From Gemmatimonadota bacterium (GTDB lineage: Bacteria > Latescibacterota > UBA2968 > UBA8231): DNA of 7,271 bases. The stretch spans positions 1 through 7,271 of the forward strand of contig VXZF01000018.1 in the NCBI GenBank assembly GCA_009845645.1, written 5' to 3'. Positions 1 to 5,325 of this stretch are shown one piece after another. Position 1 is the stretch's first letter, and each line of letters opens with the position of its first letter. The notes under the pieces were generated by a model. It ran no database searches and was not told the origin of the DNA. It saw only the letters and a program-made list of their open reading frames with translations. Position numbers and translations under genes: made by a program.

Positions 1-1
1 C

Positions 2-82
2 GAGCCGACCGAGGTCAAGTGCTCGGAGTTCGGCGCGGCAATTATCGAGAATATGACTTCGGCGAGCTCAGTCGAGTCGTAA
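2..82 (+). CDS. 3' end of an unidentified gene just upstream of moaC (partial)
   Basis: Frame 2 is open from the left edge and ends at TAA 80-82, giving 26 residues that begin EPTEVKCSEFGAA and end SSVES. Two things suggest it is real. Its third-codon positions are G or C in 21 of 26 codons, against 13 of 27 in the frame that would extend moaC upstream. Its stop shares a base with the moaC ATG (TAATG), as in a translationally coupled operon. I do not recognise the protein: the tail lacks the Gly-Gly end of MoaA or MoaD and is too short to assign. A molybdenum-cofactor role would be a guess from position alone. Confidence 0.5.
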   Translation, partial: EPTEVKCSEFGAAIIENMTSASSVES

Positions 83-84
83 TG
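80..84 (+). promoter_or_regulatory. TAATG stop/start overlap at the moaC start
   Basis: The TAA at 80-82 ends the upstream frame and shares its last A with the ATG at 82-84. Such overlaps are typical of re-initiating ribosomes, which fits the absence of a clear Shine-Dalgarno sequence before moaC. It implies that moaC is co-transcribed with the gene to its left. Confidence 0.55.
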
Positions 85-558
85 GCCGACGAGCTGACTC
101 ACCTCGACGAGCAGGGCCGTCTCAAGATGGTCGATGTAGGCGGCAAGGAGCCGACGGTGCGGCTGGCGCGGGTGCGCGGCGAGATCCGCATGGCCCGTGC
201 GACGGCGCGACTGATCGCCGAGAATAAAGTCGCCAAGGGCAACGTCTTGGAAGCGGCACGGCTGGCTGGGATCATGGCCGCCAAGCGTACCGGAGAGTTA
301 ATCCCCTTGTGCCACCCGCTCAACCTCACGGCGGTCAGCGTGGATTTGCACGTCGGCGAGGATCGAGTCGAAGTCGAGGCCGAGGCCAAAATTGACGACC
401 GCACGGGCGTGGAAATGGAGGCCTTGGTGGCGGCGAGTACGGCACTTTTGACCATTTACGATATGTGCAAGGGCGTCGATCGCGGAATGGTGATTTCCGA
501 GTTGCGGCTGATGGAGAAGCGGGGAGGGCAGAGCGGGATGTGGGTGCGGGAAGATTAG
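82..558 (+). CDS. moaC: MoaC, cyclic pyranopterin monophosphate synthase
   Basis: MoaC carries out the second half of the first step of molybdenum-cofactor synthesis, turning the MoaA product 3',8-cyclo-dihydro-GTP into cyclic pyranopterin monophosphate in the cytoplasm, as a hexamer. The 158-residue product matches the family's usual length of about 160. Family blocks appear in order: LTHLDEQG near residue 5, MVDV at 16-19, AGIMAAKRTGELIPLCHPL at 62-80, TGVEMEAL at 108-115, TIYDMCKGVDRGMVI at 124-138 and the C-terminal GGQSG. Residues matching the E. coli active site are present: Lys52, His78, Glu111, Asp127 and Lys130. A GTG at 19 is in frame, but the ATG at 82 is preferred: homology starts there, the stop of the upstream frame overlaps it, and codon bias before it favours another frame. 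No strong Shine-Dalgarno is visible, so coupling to upstream translation is likely. It converges on the gene at 555-2165. Confidence 0.96.
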   Translation: MADELTHLDEQGRLKMVDVGGKEPTVRLARVRGEIRMARATARLIAENKVAKGNVLEAARLAGIMAAKRTGELIPLCHPLNLTAVSVDLHVGEDRVEVEAEAKIDDRTGVEMEALVAASTALLTIYDMCKGVDRGMVISELRLMEKRGGQSGMWVRED

Positions 559-2165
559 CCTCTGTTCTTACTTGCAAGTGCGTGGCCAATTGACTCTACT
601 AGCATCGACGTGAGCCGTTCGGCGATCGATTGGTCTATCGGGGGACTAAACTTCGATTTCCAATTGTGAGATACGATGTGGTCTAACAGGGGTTCAGTAG
701 ATTCTTTGTCCACAACGACGAGGTGGAAATTTATGGTATAGGTTGGGTCTCTTGGGTTTACGGCCTCGCGATAGTACCCTTTGATAGTGACGTCAACATG
801 GTATCTGCTAGACGCATCTCCCAAAACGCCTGCCGATTTGAGCTTCTTACCTAGATAAACGTCTAGCAAGTGGCGTGATTCATCGCGTATGATGACATCC
901 GCAGGCTCGCCGTACCTCCATATAGTATAAGTTTGTGTAATCTCATTCAGTGCGACCCGCATTGTAGAGTCGGCCCGAAACCCGAGCAGAGCTACCATAG
1001 AATTCGAATCCCATGTGCGTTCGCCCGGGTCATCGAAAAGCGAGGATTCAAGGCCTGTATTAAATCTCGTATCGAACCTATACCGGATTACGAAGCGACG
1101 AAAATAGCGCCGCACTTCATACGGCGTTTTGATGCCATCTACGGTTCTGTATTCTTGCACCCTAGTCAGTACGCCGTGCTGCTTTTCGGCTATAAGTAAA
1201 TGGCTAGTGGGGCTAAAGTAAGCCTCGCGCAAAACGCCATATTTACGGTCATCGACTTGGATAACATGTGCTGATTCTCCTATGATAGCATGTGCTGATT
1301 CTCCTCCGGCTAATGTAACCTCTCTCAGGTAGTGAAGTACGATTCCCTCTCCCTTGAAGCGGGATATAAAGTCCCATCGTTCCGCTTGTTGTTTGAGCAA
1401 TTCCGTATGGGTTGGCCTACTAATGCCATATCGGTATGCCCAAGCCCGCTCGCCGTCGTACCCACGTGTTTTCCCCCAGAGAAGGTTCTCCATGAACTTA
1501 CGGCCTTGATAGAAAAGCCGTTCGCCTGACGGAATCCACAAGAAATCTCTAGGATTATAAATTTCGATCTCGGTATGCATGTCCCGTACCTGTAGAAGAC
1601 GGTCCATACCTCCCATCGCCTCAATAGCCCGGTCGACGATTTCTTCTGCTTTTTTCCTATTGCGGCTATCGGCATCCGTCGTGTCTGCATCAGGCATCCA
1701 GAGGCGGGCATAGTCCGCTTTCTCCTCGGCGCGTTGGTGTTCCATTTCTAGGAAGAGATCCTCCAAAGAAATGAAAGTATCCCGAACCGCCTTGAACTCG
1801 GCGCTTTTTTCGCCCATAAACCGGGGTGCCCTCAATGCGAGTATCGAATCGGGCGTCTCGCCTAATGGAGTGATTTGGTCGATAACTTCGACATCCGTCA
1901 ACAGTTCGGCAGGTGGTTGCCCCGATATCCTGCGCTCAAGTTGCGTCAATGGAAAAATAGGGGGTGTGCCTTTGAAGGGATCAGTTGGCAACGCCGGCTT
2001 GACTGCTTGAAATCGGACGGGGTGTAGGATTCGTTCTACGTTTTCTGCCGCCCATCGTTCGTACGCTAAGAGCGCGAACAAATGCAAGAGGCCGGAGGTT
2101 AACAGCGCGAGGCTAACTCGCCATCGCCGCTGTTTTCGCGCAGTCGTGAGAGTATATCGAAACAC
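555..2165 (-). CDS. Membrane-anchored protein: TonB-like N-terminus, LolA-like domain, uncharacterised C-terminal domain (gene C)
   Basis: The 536-residue product starts with a basic stretch (RKQRRWR, residues 10-16) and one hydrophobic segment at about 17-35, an N-in anchor rather than a cleaved signal. This segment contains Ser24-x-x-x-His28, as in the TonB transmembrane helix that contacts ExbB/ExbD. A Pro-rich linker follows (about 49-100). Residues 172-382 resemble outer-membrane lipoprotein-sorting (LolA-like) proteins: IEAMGGMDRLLQVRDMHTEI at 181-200, then YDGERAW, AYFSPTSHLLIAEK, DGIKTPYEVRRY and a closing SSLFDDPG. Residues about 405-536 form a mixed alpha/beta domain I do not recognise. 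No TonB C-terminal domain is present. The start is GTG, chosen because AGGAG lies 9 bases upstream. The gene follows B after 62 bases on the same strand and overlaps the moaC end by 4 bases. Its GC is about 45-50% in sampled blocks, well below both neighbours. The likely role is periplasmic lipid or lipoprotein handling; this is inference. Confidence 0.8.
   Translation of the reverse strand: MFRYTLTTARKQRRWRVSLALLTSGLLHLFALLAYERWAAENVERILHPVRFQAVKPALPTDPFKGTPPIFPLTQLERRISGQPPAELLTDVEVIDQITPLGETPDSILALRAPRFMGEKSAEFKAVRDTFISLEDLFLEMEHQRAEEKADYARLWMPDADTTDADSRNRKKAEEIVDRAIEAMGGMDRLLQVRDMHTEIEIYNPRDFLWIPSGERLFYQGRKFMENLLWGKTRGYDGERAWAYRYGISRPTHTELLKQQAERWDFISRFKGEGIVLHYLREVTLAGGESAHAIIGESAHVIQVDDRKYGVLREAYFSPTSHLLIAEKQHGVLTRVQEYRTVDGIKTPYEVRRYFRRFVIRYRFDTRFNTGLESSLFDDPGERTWDSNSMVALLGFRADSTMRVALNEITQTYTIWRYGEPADVIIRDESRHLLDVYLGKKLKSAGVLGDASSRYHVDVTIKGYYREAVNPRDPTYTINFHLVVVDKESTEPLLDHIVSHNWKSKFSPPIDQSIAERLTSMLVESIGHALASKNRG
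1258..1305 (-). repeat. 24-base in-frame tandem duplication inside gene C
   Basis: The 17-base string CATGTGCTGATTCTCCT (plus strand) occurs at 1265-1281 and again at 1289-1305, exactly 24 bases apart, and four of the seven bases before each copy also match. In the protein this gives GESAHAII followed by GESAHVIQ, residues 288-303, between two predicted strands of the LolA-like domain. The period is a multiple of three, so the frame is kept. Confidence 0.9.
2061..2120 (-). other. Transmembrane anchor with TonB-type SxxxH motif
   Basis: Residues 16-35 of the protein at 555-2165 form one hydrophobic helix following Arg/Lys-rich residues, so the N-terminus should face the cytoplasm. Ser24 (codon 2094-2096) and His28 (codon 2082-2084) have the spacing of E. 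coli TonB Ser16 and His20. The further Leu27 and Ser31 of the TonB motif are not matched; those positions are Tyr35 and Ala39. Confidence 0.7.
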
Positions 2166-2174
2166 GCCGTCGGA

Positions 2175-2179
2175 CTCCT
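2175..2179 (-). promoter_or_regulatory. Ribosome binding site AGGAG for the gene at 555-2165
   Basis: On the reverse strand AGGAG sits 9 bases before the GTG at 2163-2165. It supports GTG as the start and shows that this gene can be translated independently. The rest of the 62-base gap (2166-2227) shows no hairpin or clear promoter, so read-through from gene B is the simplest view. Confidence 0.75.
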
Positions 2180-2227
2180 GCTACTAAGACCAAGAGAGTA
2201 TGTATGGCGAGGAGCTTCCCAATCGGC

Positions 2228-5200
2228 TCAATAAGCCACGTGAACCGGAAAGATCTCTTCTTCGGCACCCCGGTCCGCCGCGATCTTGATCCGGCACAGG
2301 TAGATCCCCGGCGGCACCAACTGTCCGTGCTCATCGCGACCATCCCAAGCGAAATTCCACTGACCGGCCTGCCCTAGGTCGCTTCCGGCGCGTCCGCGCA
2401 ACGCCCCTGCCAAGTCGTAGAAGGCGATGTCCAGCCGCCGCTCTGCCAAGATCCGCAACAGCACGAAACGGCCTTGGAGCAAGTCGTTGATCCCGTCGCC
2501 GTTCGGAGTGAAAACGCGGGCTACCTGCACGTCGTTTATCAACCGGCGACCGACCGCTTGCAACGAGACGCGCGCCGTGCCGCTGGCGACTAGTTCAGTG
2601 GCGTCCTGCGCTTCTGCATCGACGCGCTGGAAAAAGCTCGCAGGATCAGTCGAAGAGCGGGCGAAGGCAGGGAAGAGGACCCCCTCGCGGAAGGCTTGTG
2701 AAGCGAATTGCACCTCCACTAGGGCGTGGGTGTCTGGGGATAGATCGGCGTTGAGCGAGGCGGGGAAGCGCAAATAGAGCGAGTCGGGGCCAGTTGGCAG
2801 AATCGCTATGGTTTGGCCCTCGGCGTCCTGTAAGCGGCCATCAGGGCCAAGCGCGAAGACTTGGTCGAAATGGGTTTTGAGGACGCGAGTCGAGAAAATC
2901 GCTGGATCGAAACCTGATGCCTGCCGCTCGACCTCGACCTGGCCCAAGCGCACGCCCAACGGCTCGGCCGCTTGGGGAGCGACGATCAATATCTCGTCAA
3001 CGCCGTCGCGCACGGTCGGGTCGTCGGGGTCGGGTGCGGCGAGGCGGGCAAAATATGAAAAGCGCTGTGGGGTCAGCGGGTTGATGTCCTGCGGGGGACT
3101 GTAGTCCATAGGCTCGGCACTAAGGTCGCCAATGGGCCGCGCCGTGCCCTGTGGACTCAAAAGCGCCAGTTCCCCAGCCAGTTCTAGAGCCAGCGGCGGT
3201 GCCAGATCGATGTGGAACGAGCGAATTCTCGCCGTTTTGAAGGGATCCTCAGAAGATATCTTGAAGCGAATCTGGACGAATTTGCGCGGGCTGGGCGAGG
3301 TGATGGTGGCCTCGCTGCGGCCGTCGGTGGGCTGGTAGTTCTCGCTCCACTCGCTCCAGCCGACAAACGCCAGTTCGCCGTCCTTGTCAAAGCTGGAGCG
3401 CGGTGCCCGGCGCAGCTTTCTGCCGTCCTCGTCCACCAGACCGTCGCCATCGTTGTCAATCAGATCAATCGGATCCTCGTCAGTGACCCCATCGCCATCG
3501 TCATCGGTGCGCGAGGCGTGTTTCTGGCTGGCGGGTAAGGTCTGCCAGATCTCCCAAGCCGTCCACTCCAAGGCAATCTCGTCGTAGACTTCTTTCGTCA
3601 CTTCCTCGCGCTCTTCGTTGCCACCAACGGTCACGACCTGATAGTACGTGAAGTTGGTGTCGGTCTGATCCGAGGTGCGAGTCTGAATGTCGAGGCGGAT
3701 TTCGGGGTGCTGGTCCAACGGCTCGATGCGCTCGCCGGTCTGGCCGGTGAGGGGGTCTTCCTCTCGTATGACGGCGTCGGCGCTCCAGGCGATACGCGGC
3801 AAAGTCTTGCGAATGAAGTTGCCGCGGGCGTCGGTGAGGCGGATCGGGGGCGAGTGCAGCGAGACATCGACTGGATAGCCAACTCCGTAGAGCTGCATTT
3901 CGGCGAGGCGGGCACCGCTGCCGGGGCTGAGCAGGTTGCGGATTTGCACGAAGCGGATCTTGCGCGGTGCGAACTCCTCGCCGAACATCAGCACTCTCGG
4001 CTGTCGGTTGTCGAAGCGCTCCGCGCTGATGATGTCGTGCCACTGCAGGGCCTCTTCGAGTTGGACGAAATCCCCGGCGTTGTCCAGTTGCACGGGTTTG
4101 AGTTGGGTCCCGTCGGAGACAAGAAAGCCGTGGCCGGCGAAGGCGGAACCGCTGCGCTGGCGACGCATCACCGCATAGAGGCCATCGACCCAGAAGGTTG
4201 CGCCCAAGTCCAGCCACATGGTGCCGCGGACGATGGTTGGATCGTAGCCCCAGGCCGTCCACTCGGTCTGGTAGAGTCCATCGGTGGCTTGGTTGGGCGT
4301 ACCCCTACCTCCTATTTCGTAGGAGTCGCCGGCGCGCTCTCGCGGATTAAGGGCTAGGTTGTCCCCCTTGGTCCAGACCTCTACTTCGGCGACGCGCGGG
4401 ACTTCGCGCTCAAAGTAGCGGATAGGTCCTCGTTGCGCAGCGGACACGTCGTTGAAATAGGTGTCCTCGTCGATCTCGATGAGGAAGTCCCCCGCCGTCA
4501 GCCGCTGGTGGACTACCGCGCCGCGCCGCTCGGGCGGCAATGCTTGATAGGCGTCGCGGCCGGCGTCCCCCTCGCCGACGAAGCGGTGGCGTTCGAGATC
4601 GGATTCGGTAATTTTCAGGCGTATGTACTGAAGAAAAGATCCTCGCAGATCTGGTTGTCCATCGAGGTTGAAGTCGGCGCGCAAAAGAGGCGCTATGGGG
4701 TAGGACTGCCGCACTAGGCCATCGGCTCCGGGAGGAGGCAGTTCCGTCGCTTTGGTCTCGGCCACCAGTGAGAAATTGAGACCATTGCCGTCGGGAAAGG
4801 GGAAGGGCTCTCCGAGGGAGACAAAAAGCGAGAAAGCCTTGGGCGCGTCCCCGGCGGGAAAGGAGACGGTGATGCTGTCGATAAAGGCTAGGCGGCCGAG
4901 GTCAACTAGCAATTCCCAGTTGCGCAGTCCTGCGGCGGAAAAATCCGCTGTAGCGGGCTCCCAGAAGGTGTCTAGGTCGCCGTCAATGAGTCGCGCCGCG
5001 ATTCGGTCGTTGCTCAGTGCGGTGGCTCCCCCTTGTACGGTCTCGCTGTTGGTGCGCACGGCATCGACGTAGCTAAACTGCCCCGCGTCGCGCGCGGCGT
5101 TGGCCAGCGTCGCAACGAGCCGAGGTTGCACTCCGTCGTCCGACAGCGAGAACAGGCCGGTGGAGTCAGCCCGCTCGTTGAGGGTGCGCACTACGTCGTT

Positions 5201-5323
5201 TTGGAAGATCCACTCGCGCCAATGCTCGCCTTGATCGACACGGATGGCGTTTGCAGTCAAGCGGTAGCCTTGGCCGTAAGCAGCCGTGGCGAGGATCAGG
5301 ACGGCGAAGATCAGACGCGTCAT
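2228..5323 (-). CDS. Exported discoidin-type protein with calcium-binding-like repeats and FlgD-Ig/CHU_C-type C-terminal domain (gene B)
   Basis: The product is 1031 residues. A short signal peptide (MTRLIFAVLILATAAYG) points to export. Residues about 95-240 form a discoidin-like module (ARLIDGDLDTFWEP, then NWELLVDLG and YIRLKI). A second, better one spans about 320-480 (NLALNPRER, ATDGLYQTEWTAW, MWLDLG, KIRFVQIRN, LAEMQLYG). Residues 606-634 hold two acidic DDDGDG/DNDGDG loops. GWSEWS at about 655-660 and VQIRFKI at 683-689 mark another beta module. The C-terminal domain (937-1031) runs from FTPNGDGIND to FAWDGRDEHGQLVPPGIYL. No enzyme motif is visible, so binding of sugar or surface ligands is the likely role. 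The ATG at 5323 is chosen over upstream starts because it opens the signal peptide and overlaps the stop of gene A (TAATG). The protein is collinear with gene A for most of its length. Ligand unknown. Confidence 0.85.
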   Translation of the reverse strand: MTRLIFAVLILATAAYGQGYRLTANAIRVDQGEHWREWIFQNDVVRTLNERADSTGLFSLSDDGVQPRLVATLANAARDAGQFSYVDAVRTNSETVQGGATALSNDRIAARLIDGDLDTFWEPATADFSAAGLRNWELLVDLGRLAFIDSITVSFPAGDAPKAFSLFVSLGEPFPFPDGNGLNFSLVAETKATELPPPGADGLVRQSYPIAPLLRADFNLDGQPDLRGSFLQYIRLKITESDLERHRFVGEGDAGRDAYQALPPERRGAVVHQRLTAGDFLIEIDEDTYFNDVSAAQRGPIRYFEREVPRVAEVEVWTKGDNLALNPRERAGDSYEIGGRGTPNQATDGLYQTEWTAWGYDPTIVRGTMWLDLGATFWVDGLYAVMRRQRSGSAFAGHGFLVSDGTQLKPVQLDNAGDFVQLEEALQWHDIISAERFDNRQPRVLMFGEEFAPRKIRFVQIRNLLSPGSGARLAEMQLYGVGYPVDVSLHSPPIRLTDARGNFIRKTLPRIAWSADAVIREEDPLTGQTGERIEPLDQHPEIRLDIQTRTSDQTDTNFTYYQVVTVGGNEEREEVTKEVYDEIALEWTAWEIWQTLPASQKHASRTDDDGDGVTDEDPIDLIDNDGDGLVDEDGRKLRRAPRSSFDKDGELAFVGWSEWSENYQPTDGRSEATITSPSPRKFVQIRFKISSEDPFKTARIRSFHIDLAPPLALELAGELALLSPQGTARPIGDLSAEPMDYSPPQDINPLTPQRFSYFARLAAPDPDDPTVRDGVDEILIVAPQAAEPLGVRLGQVEVERQASGFDPAIFSTRVLKTHFDQVFALGPDGRLQDAEGQTIAILPTGPDSLYLRFPASLNADLSPDTHALVEVQFASQAFREGVLFPAFARSSTDPASFFQRVDAEAQDATELVASGTARVSLQAVGRRLINDVQVARVFTPNGDGINDLLQGRFVLLRILAERRLDIAFYDLAGALRGRAGSDLGQAGQWNFAWDGRDEHGQLVPPGIYLCRIKIAADRGAEEEIFPVHVAY
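2231..2515 (-). other. FlgD-Ig/CHU_C-type C-terminal domain of gene B
   Basis: Residues 937-1031 begin VFTPNGDGINDLL, pass through DIAFYDLAG and end with AWDGRDEHGQLVPPGIYL and a last beta strand closing in HVAY. This is the Ig-like C-terminal module found on many secreted proteins of FCB-type bacteria, where related modules can serve as sorting or attachment domains. Whether it does so here is not shown. Confidence 0.85.
3422..3508 (-). other. Paired acidic DxDGDG loops, thrombospondin type 3-like calcium sites
   Basis: Residues 606-634 of gene B contain DDDGDGVTDED and, 14 residues on, DNDGDGLVDEDG. Asp at alternate positions followed by Gly is the usual pattern of thrombospondin type 3 and dockerin calcium loops. 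Calcium binding is inferred from the pattern. The matching part of gene A lacks the segment. Confidence 0.7.
5273..5323 (-). other. Signal peptide of gene B
   Basis: The first 17 residues are Met-Thr-Arg, then an uninterrupted hydrophobic run (LIFAVLILATAA), then small residues with plausible cleavage after Ala15 or Gly17. There is no lipobox Cys, so secretion by Sec and signal peptidase I is expected rather than lipidation. This also fixes the translation start, since the 40 extra codons possible upstream are basic and Pro-rich and overlap gene A. Confidence 0.75.
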
Positions 5324-5325
5324 TA
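5321..5325 (-). promoter_or_regulatory. TAATG stop/start overlap between genes A and B
   Basis: Read on the reverse strand, TAA (5325-5323) ends gene A and shares its final A with the ATG (5323-5321) of gene B. Only a weak GGTG precedes the start, so translation of B probably depends on ribosomes finishing A, keeping the two proteins at similar levels. Confidence 0.8.

Noticed and set aside
570..579. Palindrome ACTTGCAAGT near the moaC/gene C junction
   Set aside because: Only 10 bases, no loop and no T-run, and it lies inside the coding end of gene C; too weak for a terminator or operator.
2166..2240. Possible promoter before gene C
   Set aside because: TTGGGA with TACTCT 16 bases downstream on the reverse strand resembles sigma-70 boxes only poorly, and other pairings have wrong spacing.
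3501..4262. Open frame of 253 codons on the reverse strand in another frame of gene B
   Set aside because: Arg/Pro/Ala-rich translation typical of an out-of-frame reading of GC-rich DNA; the overlapping frame of gene B carries the domains.
3707..4357. Open frame of 216 codons on the plus strand inside gene B
   Set aside because: It lies wholly antisense to a well-supported gene with recognisable domains, shows no family motif, and is what high-GC coding sequence produces by chance.
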